Shown here: positions 1 to 8,196 of the stretch, piece after piece
Numbering within the stretch: position 1 is the stretch's first letter
Layout: each line of letters starts with the position of its first letter
Position numbers and translations under genes: made by a program
Notes under the pieces: model-generated
What the model was told of the DNA's origin: nothing
What the model saw: only the letters and a program-made list of their open reading frames with translations
The model's database searches: none
Source of the DNA: Lachnospiraceae bacterium
Lineage (GTDB): Bacteria; Bacillota; Clostridia; Lachnospirales; Lachnospiraceae
Reading direction: 5' to 3'
DNA: 26,626 nucleotides
Assembly (NCBI GenBank): GCA_900753305.1
Contig: CAADYR010000089.1
Span: 1 to 26,626, forward strand

Positions 1-15
1 CCTGCTTCTCATCTT

Positions 16-40
16 AAGAATCCTGCATTGCAGGATTCTT
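16..40. terminator. Perfect 11-bp hairpin after MATE 1
   Basis: AAGAATCCTGC and GCAGGATTCTT form a perfect stem around a 3-nt loop. It lies about 40 bases past the MATE 1 stop on the minus strand. There is no clear U-run directly after the stem on either strand (the plus strand has a short T-run a few bases later), so a terminator is plausible but not proven. Confidence 0.35.
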
Positions 41-59
41 ACCGCATTTTTAATCAGGA

Positions 60-78
60 TTGCGAACTTGTTTCGCAA
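60..78. repeat. Small TTGCGAA/TTCGCAA hairpin
   Basis: TTGCGAA and TTCGCAA flank a 5-nt loop directly after the MATE 1 stop codon. The arm equals the outermost bases of the two fold-back repeats at 9238 and 11015 (TTGCGAAAC). It may be a terminal remnant of the same repeat family, but the shared stretch is too short to be sure. Confidence 0.3.
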
Positions 79-1394
79 CTACCTAACGATGCAAAAGGCA
101 ATAACACATACGATCACCGAGAGCAGCGAGCCTCCCGGTGCGGCAAATCCCATGGGATATAGTGTGTCTGGATAATACAGTGATGCAAAATAAGCTCCGG
201 GAATACGTACACAGATAATCGACAGTACATTATGTAAAAATGAAATGCCGGACAATCCATAAGCACAGAAATACCCACTGAAACTGAAATGAATACCGGC
301 AAATACACAGTCCCAGATATAGGATCTGAGATACTGATCTCCCAGTACAATGACTGATTCATCGTTTGTGAAAATTCCTACAATGTCTTTACCGGTAAAC
401 TGCGTGATCACTGCTACTATGATACCAAAACCTACCGCTATCATGATCGCATAACGCAAGGTTGCGCTGGCTCTCTCATGCTTTCCCGCACCGATATTCT
501 GCGCAGAAAGGGCTGATACAGTAGAAAGCATGGTAGATGGCACCAGGAACACAATACCGATGAATTTTTCAACAATTCCTACTGCGGCAGCATCATTTAA
601 ACCTCTTCTGTTTGCAATGACAGTGATCACGATAAATGCGATCTGGATAAATCCATCCTGTAATGCAATCGGAATACCTATTCTGAGTATTTGTCCCATG
701 GTTTCCATTTGTGGTTTAAAATACTGTCTTTTCAAAGTGATACCTGTCTTACGCCCGAGAACTACGCACAATGCCACGATAACGCTGACTGTCTGAGACA
801 ATGTTGTTCCAAGTGCTGCACCGGCCGCCCCCAGATGAAGCCCGCCAATAAACAGATAATCCAATATAATATTTGCAACACATGCAATTGCTATAAAATA
901 CATGGGCTTTTGGAATCCCCCAATCCACGAAAAATGGAACTGATAATATTATATGCCGTAATAAATGGAATTCCAATAAAGCATATTGTCAGATAAATAA
1001 TGGTTTCTGAAACAGCCTCTGCCGGAGTTGACATTACTGCTACGATCGGCTTTACCAACAGCAGTAAGAGAATTGTCATGACAATTGACACTCCCATGAA
1101 CAGAGTAATGGTATTTCCTACTGTTATAGATGCCTGTTCCAGCTTTTTCCCACCAATTGCCTTACCTATGGTCACTGTTGCTCCCATCGCCAGACCAACG
1201 ATCATAACGGTCAGCATATGCATGACCTGACTTCCTACAGATACTGCCGTAATACGGTCGACACCATTGAATTGTCCAATAATGAACAGATCTGCCATCC
1301 CATATAGTGTCTGTAAAAAGTAAGACAGCAAATATGGTAATGAAATAAATACAATATTTTTAAGTACACTTCCGGTTGTTAAATCTTTTTCCAT
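79..1394 (-). pseudogene. MATE family efflux transporter, frameshifted
   Basis: Two adjacent reading frames make one MATE (multidrug and toxin extrusion) transporter of about 440 residues. The N-terminal half starts MEKDLTTGSVLKNIV and ends at GLGDSKSP; the C-terminal half continues MYFIAIACVANIILDYLF in the next frame. The break is at about 903-906, where the loss of one base from a short C run explains the shift. Many hydrophobic segments and the duplicated MATE pattern are visible. MATE proteins export cationic drugs or metabolites using Na+ or H+ gradients across the cytoplasmic membrane. The gene follows a MerR-type promoter (1452-1482), suggesting induction by a small ligand. The break could be a real pseudogene or a sequencing error; everything else looks intact. 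Confidence 0.85.
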
Positions 1395-1451
1395 CTTTTC
1401 TATACGCCTGCCCTAAACCTCCAGAACAGGTGATACTCCCTTCCGGCGTCA

Positions 1452-1482
1452 ATTATAAACTTAACAACGATTGTAAAGTCAA
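1452..1482 (-). promoter_or_regulatory. MerR-type promoter for MATE 1
   Basis: On the minus strand TTGACT (1477-1482) and TATAAT (1452-1457) are separated by 19 bp instead of the usual 17, and the spacer holds a dyad (1460-1478, CTTAACAACGATTGTAAAG on the plus strand, 7 of 8 arm bases matching). An overlong spacer with a centred dyad is the hallmark of promoters activated by MerR-family regulators through DNA untwisting. It starts right after the flavoprotein stop codon and lies about 50 nt upstream of the MATE start. No merR gene is in the window. Confidence 0.75.
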
Positions 1483-1486
1483 TCTT

Positions 1487-3082
1487 TTATATTCCTGCCA
1501 GATACAATCCCAGCTCTCTTCCAAGCGTCTGAGCGATACTGATGCTTTGACCGGGAACTGACGTAGTGTACTGCACTCCAAATCTTCTGCCACTGCAGTT
1601 TCCTGTTGCATACAGACCAGGAATTGGTTCAAAATCCCGGTCCAAAACCTGTTGGTTGGAATCTATCTCCAGCCCACTTACAGTAACAAGAATCTTAAGT
1701 GACTGGCCCCCCGGCGCATGACTGTCCTTGATTGTTCCACTGGCATAGAAAGGAGCTTTTGCAACAGGCTGCATAAGTCTGGGATCTTTACCAAAATCAT
1801 CATCATGTCCTTTTTGACAGAGCATATTATAGCGATTTACCTCATTCAGAAAGTTATTACGGTCTGCTTCTTCCTCAAACATAAGCGTGGCAAGTTCTTC
1901 CAGAGTGTCAGCGCAGAAAAGTGGACGACTCTCACCGGCTCTGTCCTGATCAAGTACCAGCCGATTCTTCTGTGCTTTTGCCTTTTCAAGAGATGTCTCA
2001 AATCTTTTCATTTCATCTGCATCCGTATAATCCAGAAGCCCATGGCATGGAGTCTGAAATGTGATCTGTTCCCTGATCGTATCGTCAAACACCGCCCACA
2101 GATCTCCATTAGGCTGATGAGCACCTTCAAGTGCAGCCAGAATATGAGTTCCAAACGCTTCGTCAGAGTAGCGTCTGCCATGTTTATTTACACGAAGCAC
2201 CGCAGTAGCTCCTATCAGACCAAAACCGGGAAACGAGTAATTTCCACCCATGGCAGCGTGACTTCTTGGTTCAAGCCTGCCACCGGCCCATAAGCCCATA
2301 CATATACCACTTCCATCCCAGCCATGACCGGTAAAATCACTGTCTTCCTCTGTAAGGTCTGCAGTTTCTGACAGAAGATAACGACACATATCTGCATTTT
2401 TACTGTAATCACCGGCAGCTAAGATTACGCCTTTTGATGCACGATAGAGGTTGATCGTACCATCTTTACTTTTGGCATATACACCGGTAACACGTTTATC
2501 CGGTGTCTGTTCCAACTGCAGCGCATAGGTAGCAAAGAAAAATCTCGCTCCCTGTTCTTCTGCCAGTTTCTGATTTGCTTTTATTGCCTTTGTCTGTAAC
2601 TGCATCCCCATATTGGGAGTTCCATTCCATGCATGAAAACCATTCAGTGTCTTTGGCATATTGGGACTTGCCGGAGTCAGCACCGCATGAATAGAATCTT
2701 TTTCTTCCCGGGTGAGTGGCTCAATGAACCAGTCAAAGGCTTCCCCACAATGCATGGCATAGCTTTTGATCAGTGGATACAAAGAACGGTTTCCGGTTCG
2801 AAGCTGCCAGTCATTTACAAAGGTATCTATATCCACCGGTTCGATATTGTGGTCTTTTTGCCACTGACTGTTAATATGCCCGATTTCTCCAATGCCAAGA
2901 ACCCACTGACTGTCTCTGTCCTGTTGTTCCAACACTATAACACTGGCGCCTGCCTGTGCCGCAGCCCTTGCCGCACATGTACCTGCATGTCCTGCACCAA
3001 TGATCACAATATCAGATTCATAGACATCCTTAACCTGATCCGGTTTAATAGGTTCCGGTTTTATTGCCCATGCTTCTTTCAT
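1487..3082 (-). CDS. FAD-dependent oxidoreductase (FAD_binding_2, fumarate-reductase-like)
   Basis: A 531-residue flavoprotein. The Rossmann dinucleotide-binding motif GAGHAG sits at residues 29-34, followed by the acidic end of the second strand (VLEQQ). The C-terminus carries the FAD-family stretch GLYATGNCSGRRFG and a final helix. The fold matches the fumarate reductase / urocanate reductase / ketosteroid dehydrogenase flavoprotein group, but the HYTxGG fumarate-type active-site stretch is not evident, so the substrate is unknown. There is no Tat or Sec signal and no haem or FMN-attachment domain, so it is probably cytosolic. It starts 4 nt after the ribU stop codon, so it is almost certainly co-transcribed and translationally coupled with the riboflavin transporter under the FMN riboswitch. 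An AGGGAG ribosome site lies about 12 nt upstream. Confidence 0.85.
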   Translation of the reverse strand: MKEAWAIKPEPIKPDQVKDVYESDIVIIGAGHAGTCAARAAAQAGASVIVLEQQDRDSQWVLGIGEIGHINSQWQKDHNIEPVDIDTFVNDWQLRTGNRSLYPLIKSYAMHCGEAFDWFIEPLTREEKDSIHAVLTPASPNMPKTLNGFHAWNGTPNMGMQLQTKAIKANQKLAEEQGARFFFATYALQLEQTPDKRVTGVYAKSKDGTINLYRASKGVILAAGDYSKNADMCRYLLSETADLTEEDSDFTGHGWDGSGICMGLWAGGRLEPRSHAAMGGNYSFPGFGLIGATAVLRVNKHGRRYSDEAFGTHILAALEGAHQPNGDLWAVFDDTIREQITFQTPCHGLLDYTDADEMKRFETSLEKAKAQKNRLVLDQDRAGESRPLFCADTLEELATLMFEEEADRNNFLNEVNRYNMLCQKGHDDDFGKDPRLMQPVAKAPFYASGTIKDSHAPGGQSLKILVTVSGLEIDSNQQVLDRDFEPIPGLYATGNCSGRRFGVQYTTSVPGQSISIAQTLGRELGLYLAGI

Positions 3083-3086
3083 AATC

Positions 3087-3731
3087 CTATGCTGCTCCCT
3101 TCACACTTTTGGGGACTCTCTGGTCTTCCATACCAATAATCCCGCGAAGAGTACTTCCTGCACGTTTATAGATCAGGTAAGTAACAAATGATGTGATACC
3201 ATGTTTGAACAGGTTAAATGGAAATACAGAAAACAGCATCAATGTTGGAATATCTGTGATCGCAGGATTTACTGCTGTTCCCATGCCAATGATCACATCC
3301 ATAGGCATTCCATAGAGCTTTGAATACATGGGAAAAGCGATATATGCATTAATGAAAATAAATATAATGCTGACGAAAACAGAAGATACTGTCATTGCGA
3401 TCAGCGCACCTTTCTTTGTATGTTTCCATTTATATATCAAGGCTGCAGGAAGAACAAAACATACACTTCCCATAATATTCATCATTTCACCTACATAGGC
3501 TGTATCCGTACCCTGTATCAGTGTCTTTAAAAGTACCTTGATCAATATGACACAGCATCCGCTCACTGGTCCTAAAAAGAATCCGGCAAACAGGGCAGGC
3601 AATTCTGAAATGTCAAATTTCAGAAATCCTGGAGCAAATGGAATGGAGAAGTTAAACAGCATCAATACTGTTGAGACTGCGCCCATCATTCCGATAAACA
3701 CGCATTTTTTTACAGATGTAGTTTTTTTCAT
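3087..3731 (-). CDS. ribU: ECF transporter S component, riboflavin (RibU type)
   Basis: A membrane protein of about 214 residues with roughly six hydrophobic segments. It begins with a basic stretch and a first helix like those of ECF S components (KKCVFIGMMGAVSTVLMLFNF), then FAPGFLKFDISELPALFAGF, which is characteristic of RibU. RibU binds riboflavin and works with a shared ECF energising module (EcfT, EcfA, EcfA'), which is not in this window. The identity is supported independently by the FMN riboswitch directly upstream. There are two in-frame ATGs, at 3740 and 3731. The AAAGG ribosome site ends only 2 nt before the first but about 11 nt before the second, so I chose 3731. It is followed after 4 nt by the flavoprotein gene. 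Confidence 0.9.
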   Translation of the reverse strand: MKKTTSVKKCVFIGMMGAVSTVLMLFNFSIPFAPGFLKFDISELPALFAGFFLGPVSGCCVILIKVLLKTLIQGTDTAYVGEMMNIMGSVCFVLPAALIYKWKHTKKGALIAMTVSSVFVSIIFIFINAYIAFPMYSKLYGMPMDVIIGMGTAVNPAITDIPTLMLFSVFPFNLFKHGITSFVTYLIYKRAGSTLRGIIGMEDQRVPKSVKGAA

Positions 3732-3751
3732 GGTATTCATTTCCTTTCTTT

Positions 3752-3790
3752 AAAAACAAATGCCCGATGGTATATGTTGACCAGCGGGCA
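3752..3790 (-). terminator. Riboswitch-controlled intrinsic terminator
   Basis: Reading the minus strand, TGCCCG (3785-3790) pairs with CGGGCA (3761-3766), with an inner CCA/TGG extension, and is followed by TTTGTTTTT. It sits between the FMN aptamer and the ribU ribosome site, exactly where the expression platform of an FMN riboswitch belongs. It would stop transcription when FMN is plentiful. Confidence 0.85.
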
Positions 3791-3796
3791 TTATTT

Positions 3797-3905
3797 ATCC
3801 TCTATCATCCGGACTATACCGTCGGTTACGGAATCTCACCGTATCATGCCAGATTGGCTTGCGGACTATACCGCCGGTGGGGAATTACACCCCGCCTCGA
3901 AGATC
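3797..3905 (-). promoter_or_regulatory. FMN riboswitch (RFN element)
   Basis: The minus strand reproduces the conserved RFN aptamer in order: GATCTTCGAGGCGGGGTG, AATTCCCCACCGGCGGTAT, AGTCCGCAAGCC, a variable arm, GATTCCG, AACCGACGGTATAGTCCGGA, then GATAGAGGATA closing the basal stem with the 5' end. These are the signature blocks of the six-helix FMN-binding aptamer that represses riboflavin synthesis and transport genes. The downstream terminator supports transcriptional control of ribU and the flavoprotein gene. Confidence 0.95.
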
Positions 3906-3979
3906 AGTATTCATATATTTGTATTATCAGGACTCTATCGTCCATCCATGGGAATTTGCGGTTTATTTTTACGGTACTT

Positions 3980-3985
3980 ATTATA
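3980..3985 (-). promoter_or_regulatory. -10 element of the ribU operon
   Basis: TATAAT on the minus strand, with a TG two bases further upstream, lies about 75 nt before the FMN aptamer. No good -35 hexamer is at the ideal distance, so an extended -10 promoter is likely. The transcript would start near 3973. Confidence 0.5.
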
Positions 3986-4061
3986 ATGCATAATTATTGA
4001 TTTGTGAAGCAATAATATTTTTTGATTCATTGTGCATATACTATAATAGGGAGGTGGTTAT

Positions 4062-4136
4062 ATGATAGCCTGGATTTGTTATCTGATCATAAAATGCAGA
4101 AATTTCTGCCAGATCTATCCCAAAACAATGGAATAA
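4062..4136 (+). CDS. Possible 24-residue peptide with strong ribosome site
   Basis: ATG at 4062 is preceded by GGGAGGTGG and, further up, TATAATAGGG, which looks like a -10 element. The peptide begins MIAWICYLIIKC and so has a short hydrophobic stretch, then CRNFCQIYPKTME and TAA. A perfect 14-bp palindrome (GCAGAAATTTCTGC, 4096-4109) lies inside it. It overlaps the 3' end of the CPBP remnant on the other strand. It could be a small membrane peptide of type I toxin character or a chance ORF; there is no recognisable family. Confidence 0.25.
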   Translation: MIAWICYLIIKCRNFCQIYPKTME

Positions 4137-4554
4137 TCAAGGATTGCATGGACAAGAACAGGCACCCAGATAGTTCCTGACTTTTCTTTCAAAACTGAAA
4201 CAGACATCCAATTACCACAAGCCCCAGCATTTGTGATGTTACAAAAGAAATGACATAGGATAGCGTGATCTTACCCCAGTCAGCATAGGCAAACAGATGC
4301 ATTCCGGCAAACAACAGATTGGGCACAAGATAACATACCCATTTATTTTCCGCCCTCAAAAGGTAGACACATACATCTCTCACCACAAATTCTTCGGTAA
4401 AAGCAACAAATACTGTGTAATATAACAGACTGTATAATACTGTAATTTTATCTTCCTTCGTAACAAGGGCAACGAATGTCATTACTATCTTTTGTATATT
4501 TTGTTTGTACTTTTTTAAATACTTCCTATTGATTCCTTCTATATCCCTGTTCAT
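4115..4554 (-). pseudogene. CPBP family intramembrane protease remnant
   Basis: The conserved motifs of CPBP (CAAX-protease-like) membrane peptidases are visible: the EExxxR motif in FTEEFVVRD and FxxxH in NLLFAGMHLF. The next frame supplies the last motif (SGTIWVPVLVHAILDYS) and ends in TAG at 4115. Restoring one T in the run at about 4191-4194 (CAG TTT TTG AAA) joins the frames. The N-terminal membrane segments expected in this family are missing, and the reading frame runs back into the end of the ATC hydrolase gene, which suggests a deletion has fused the two genes. Family members cleave prenylated or signal-like peptides in the membrane, and some confer bacteriocin immunity. Not functional as read. 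Confidence 0.75.
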
Positions 4555-5000
4555 CCTTATATTCCGGGTGTTCGACACAATAATTATCTCTGTCTCCGCA
4601 GATAGTATAATCACATTTACACTCATTTGAACAGGTCGTTCGACGGATCAGCCTCGCATGGATCAGTTCCATCGCAGTATAATCCGGGTTACACAGGGCA
4701 GGCATAACTTCTAACAAGTCATGCTTTTGTGCGAATTCAGCCACAGGACACTTCGTAAATTCATAATAGATCGGCTTATCCTTCTGATATGGAGCAACAT
4801 TCATCTCATAATCGCCCCATTTATCACACTGTTTTCTGGCTGATTGAAATGAAAAATACATTAATCTTTTAAAGAAAGGCTTATTGACATCTACAAATTT
4901 CAACTTGCGAAAAGCCGTAAGAAACAGATTCCCCTCCATCTCTTCAATCTCATCCAGACTGGTGACTGACTTGCAGACAACATAGTTTCTCGTCTTCCAT
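4526..5000 (-). pseudogene. L-2-amino-thiazoline-4-carboxylate hydrolase-like, frameshifted
   Basis: The C-terminal body matches the ATC hydrolase family: CPVAEFAQKHDLLEVMPALC, NPDYTAMELIHARLIR and KCDYTICGD, with the conserved Cys, Asp and His cluster. A convincing start, ATG at 5000 with AAGAGGG seven nt upstream, reads MEDEK and then shifts frame. One extra A in the run at about 4986-4988 gives MEDEKNYVVCKSVTSLDEIEE and joins the main frame. At about 158 residues it is shorter than the usual 200 or more, so N-terminal sequence is probably also missing. The named enzyme opens a thiazoline ring in D,L-ATC; many gut homologues carry this label without tested activity. The function here is uncertain. 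Confidence 0.75.
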
Positions 5001-5016
5001 AATTTATCCCTCTTTT

Positions 5017-5064
5017 GTTAGTTATTGCTAACTCTATTTTAACACGAAAAGAGCACTTGTCATA
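5017..5064 (-). promoter_or_regulatory. Promoter with GTTAG/CTAAC dyad before the ATC hydrolase gene
   Basis: On the minus strand ATGACA (5059-5064) and TAAAAT (5036-5041) are 17 bp apart. Immediately downstream, at 5017-5032, GTTAG-N6-CTAAC forms an inverted repeat between the -10 and the ribosome site, a typical operator position. The arms resemble the TTAG...CTAA half-sites of DtxR-type metalloregulators, but that match is loose. The promoter overlaps the 3' end of the LysR gene. Confidence 0.45.
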
Positions 5065-5842
5065 TTAAATATTCCATAAATTTCTGCATTGCAGGTGTTA
5101 AGCGGTTACGGTTCTTCATTGCCAGACAGATATCCCTGTAATATGGTATTTCCAGTGATCTGATCTCGATTTTGTATGGTATTCTGCGCAGGATCATATC
5201 CGGTAAAATACCAATTCCCAAGCCCCTCTCTACCATCGACATGACTGCAAAATCTTCCCATGTAGTAAAGCGTATCTGCGGATGCACATCATACATTTCC
5301 AGCAATTCTGACACTTCTGTTTTGCCTCTATGCTCTAACAACAGAAAAGGCTGGTTCTCCAGCTCCTTAATATCTACTTTTTCCTTTTGCGCAAGTGGAT
5401 GGTTGATAGGCAGCACAACCTTATATTCGTCTTTCTTTAGCAAAACAGTATCTAATTTTGTATGGGAAGAATGTCCCAGGAATCCACAATCTACGCGTCC
5501 TTCCTCGATCCAATGTTCTATCTCGGCATAATCTCCCAGAAGCATCTCATACTCTATTCCCGGATAATTCTTTTGAAATTCAGCAAATACATCAGGAAGC
5601 CAGTTGATCGCTACGCTGGCAAATGTACCAATCCTGACAATTCCATTCTGTACACCATTGAGCTGATTCACAAAACCTTCCAACTCCTGAAAATCATTTA
5701 TGATCGTTCTCACCTTTGGAAGTATCTGCTCCCCCGATGAGGTGAGACAGATTCCATTTCTCCCGCGCTCTAAAAGTGTAATGTTCCACTCCTTTTCCAG
5801 ATCTGCGATCATTTTGCTGACAGAGGACTGTGCATAATTCAA
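5060..5842 (-). pseudogene. LysR-type regulator, 5'-truncated
   Basis: About 260 residues with the last part of a LysR winged helix-turn-helix (LNYAQSSVSKMIADLEKEW) and a complete effector-binding domain to FMEYLI. The usual first 30 or so residues, including the start of the DNA-binding helix, are absent. No ATG or ribosome site precedes the retained part, and upstream in-frame sequence runs into the start of the divergent MATE gene and a stop. A deletion has apparently removed the LysR start together with the shared regulatory region. LysR regulators normally control a divergent neighbour, here the MATE exporter at 5868. It probably cannot bind DNA as read. Confidence 0.75.
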
Positions 5843-5867
5843 GTCACAGAAAGGATTGAAAACGAAT

Positions 5868-7190
5868 ATGAATATGCTTCAAGGACCATTAACAAAAAAA
5901 ATACTCTTATTTACGCTTCCCATTGCACTAAGCAGCATGCTTCAACAACTGTTCAATGCTGCTGATATTTCTATTGTAGGCTATTTCGGTAGCGCAGATA
6001 CTCTGGCTGCGGTAGGAACAAATGGCGAGATCATCGCCCTGATCGTTACACTGTCTTCGGGTTTAGCAATAGGGGTTAACGTATTGATCGCAAGCCGGAT
6101 TGGGCAGAAGAAGTTAGGTGAAATATCCCAGATCGTTCATACAGCTATAGCCCTCGCAGAAATTATTGGAATTTTAGGTTTACTGACAGGACAATGCATA
6201 GCAACTACATTACTCAGGCTCATACAAACACCAGATACTATCCTGTTTTCTGCCGAATCTTATCTGCGGATTTATCTCATTGGCTATCCGTTTCTACTAT
6301 TGTATGATTTTGGTGCGGCAATTCTCAGGGCGCATGGCAACAGCAGATATCCTTTTATTGCACTGGTCATTGCAGGGATTGCCAACGTAGTACTTAATCT
6401 GTTTTTTGTTGTCGTATTACATCTTGGAGTTGCGGGTATTGCGATTGCAACAGATATCTCTACAGTTCTTTCAGCAGTACTGGTTCTCTATCGTCTGCCA
6501 AAAGAGATTCCTGATCTGCATTTATCATGGAGAAAACTGCATATCCATTCTCAATATATGATGCAGATTTTAAAGACGGGAATTCCCTCTGCCATTCAGG
6601 GTGCAGTATTTTGTTTCGCCAATATATTTGTACAGGCTTCTGTAAACAGTTTTGGAGCCGTTGCCATTGCAGGCAGCACAATTGCCATGAATTTTGAATA
6701 CTTCGCCTATTATATAATTACTGCCTTTGGACAGACTGCCACGACCTTTACCAGCCAGAATTATGCAGCCAATCAGAGAAAAAGGTGCAGACAGATACTC
6801 TGGTTATGCGTTCTTTTCTCAACTATATTCAGTGCCATGATCACTGTTCCAATCGTGATATTCAGCAGTCATTTTTCGGGGCTGTTTTCTACAGAACCTT
6901 CTGTTATCGAAAGCGCCGGTATTCGTATCATGTGTATCCTGCTTTTTGAACCTGTATGCAGTCTGTATGAAATCCCTGCGGGTGTATTAAGAGGTACTGA
7001 CCGTTCCTTGCTGCCTGCGATCATTACAGTAATTGGGACATGTGCCTTCCGCATAATCTGGATCTGTACTGTGTTCAGACAATATCACTCACTGCCAGTC
7101 CTGTACGCTGCGTTTCCGATTTCGTGGCTTATAACTATCGTACTGATTGCTGCCAGTTTCATAGTTGTAAAGCCATTACAGGAATTATAA
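5868..7190 (+). CDS. MATE family efflux transporter
   Basis: An intact MATE transporter of about 440 residues with some twelve hydrophobic segments, starting MNMLQGPLTKKILLFTLPIA, with the family's FNAADISIVGYF and GLAIGVNVLIASRIGQ. It exports organic cations or toxic metabolites by cation antiport. The ribosome site AGAAAGGA lies about 12 nt before ATG 5868; a further in-frame ATG follows at 5874 and an upstream TTG at 5856. The start sits only 25 nt from the truncated end of the divergent LysR gene, so its promoter may have been lost in the same deletion. It is a different protein from MATE 1. Confidence 0.9.
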   Translation: MNMLQGPLTKKILLFTLPIALSSMLQQLFNAADISIVGYFGSADTLAAVGTNGEIIALIVTLSSGLAIGVNVLIASRIGQKKLGEISQIVHTAIALAEIIGILGLLTGQCIATTLLRLIQTPDTILFSAESYLRIYLIGYPFLLLYDFGAAILRAHGNSRYPFIALVIAGIANVVLNLFFVVVLHLGVAGIAIATDISTVLSAVLVLYRLPKEIPDLHLSWRKLHIHSQYMMQILKTGIPSAIQGAVFCFANIFVQASVNSFGAVAIAGSTIAMNFEYFAYYIITAFGQTATTFTSQNYAANQRKRCRQILWLCVLFSTIFSAMITVPIVIFSSHFSGLFSTEPSVIESAGIRIMCILLFEPVCSLYEIPAGVLRGTDRSLLPAIITVIGTCAFRIIWICTVFRQYHSLPVLYAAFPISWLITIVLIAASFIVVKPLQEL

Positions 7191-7195
7191 ATAAT

Positions 7196-7230
7196 GAAAA
7201 ACGGACCGGTCAAATATCCAATGACCGGTC
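7196..7230 (-). terminator. Intrinsic terminator after arsR gene
   Basis: GACCGGTCA (7204-7212) pairs with TGACCGGTC (7222-7230). On the minus strand the stem is followed by CG and five T residues, so it ends the ArsR transcript. It may also act as a weaker barrier for the convergent MATE transcript. Confidence 0.75.
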
Positions 7231-7235
7231 ATGAT

Positions 7236-7784
7236 TTACAGTTTCTTATATATCATATTTTCGCGGGTAATAATTCCTTCTGATATCATATCTCGCCTTA
7301 TTGTGCAGAAATCATCATTAAAATCTGCGATAATAATATTAATTTCCCGCTCTGTATACTCCCGCCCTTTTTCAAAGGATTTCGCAATTTCCTCCAGAAC
7401 GATCCTCTCCTTCTTTCTCTGGCTTGGAATACTCTTGAGCTTCCCATATTCAAAGAAGCTGTCGATTACTTTCTTCCGGTAGATTTCATCACGTTCCTTC
7501 TGAAGCGTCATTTCCTCTGATTCTTCTTTCAAAATGTCAAGAATCGTAACATTGAATACATCTGGATTAATAGAGTACATGGTATAATACTGATCACGTC
7601 TGGATCTTACCGCACCCACATCCTCCAGTTTCTTTAAGTGAAAAGACACTGTTGCCGGAGTGATTCCAATTCTCTGTGCCAGACGCTCCACATACATATC
7701 TTCTGTCATTAATGATTTCAATATCTGGATTCTCGATTTATCCGCCAGGCATTTAAAAAGTGCGATTGCATTCTGTTCTGTCAT
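7236..7784 (-). CDS. ArsR-family regulator with DUF2087 domain
   Basis: 182 residues. Residues about 5-75 form an ArsR winged helix (FKCLADKSRIQILKSLM, ITPATVSFHLKKLEDVGAV). The rest is a DUF2087 domain (SIPSQRKKERIVLEEIAKSFEKG, YTEREINIIIADF, DFCTIRRDMI), a combination common in Firmicutes. No metal-binding Cys cluster of the ArsR/SmtB kind is visible, so the signal is unknown. It starts 2 nt after the stop of the damaged gene 7787-8175 and is in the same operon, behind a strong promoter flanked by two direct repeats that are candidate operators for this protein. It appears intact. Confidence 0.85.
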   Translation of the reverse strand: MTEQNAIALFKCLADKSRIQILKSLMTEDMYVERLAQRIGITPATVSFHLKKLEDVGAVRSRRDQYYTMYSINPDVFNVTILDILKEESEEMTLQKERDEIYRKKVIDSFFEYGKLKSIPSQRKKERIVLEEIAKSFEKGREYTEREINIIIADFNDDFCTIRRDMISEGIITRENMIYKKL

Positions 7785-7786
7785 AT

Positions 7787-8175
7787 CTACTTCACCATTC
7801 CCATAAATTTTTCCTTTGCCTCTGAAGCTGCTGCAAGCTTTGCTTCCTCGATCAGGATTTTAAATGTGTCATTGTGCTCCCTGGCTTTCTGCAAAGATGT
7901 TTCCTACGCTGATGGAATCGCAGAAGCCTTATTTAAAAATGCCTCTTTGAAACTTTCCATATCTGTTGATGTGTTCTTTGTCGCATTCCATAAGGCTTTA
8001 AAAATATCATAGATATTTGCCTTGGCTTTTACACATTACTTTCATCTTTCCTGTCATCCTTAATCAAATCAAGAACTTCTGTCATTGTCTGCTGTTTTCT
8101 GGTATCCAGAAATTCAAAATATTCCTTTTCCAGCTCATTTATTATACCACTATATACATTCATTTTCATAGTCAT
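7787..8175 (-). pseudogene. Unknown alpha-helical protein, frameshifted and amber-interrupted
   Basis: The first frame reads MTMKMNVYSGIINELEKEYF to DRKDESNV and stops at 8029-8031. The next frame continues smoothly (VKAKANIYDIFKALWNATKN, later KAREHNDTFKILIEEAKLAA) to the stop at 7787, interrupted by one in-frame TAG at 7904-7906. Together they would make a charged, helix-rich protein of about 130 residues whose family I do not recognise. Even composition across both frames supports one former gene. AAAAGGA lies just upstream; several in-frame ATGs (8178, 8175, 8169, 8163) compete for the start. It is the first gene of the ArsR/DUF2087 operon, so it was probably co-regulated with that repressor. 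Confidence 0.6.
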
Positions 8176-8196
8176 CATTTTCCTTTTCTTCAATTA

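Noticed and set aside
2633..3139. Plus-strand ORFs opposite the flavoprotein and other genes
   Set aside because: They lie antisense to well-supported genes, have no ribosome sites and no family features; treated as shadows.
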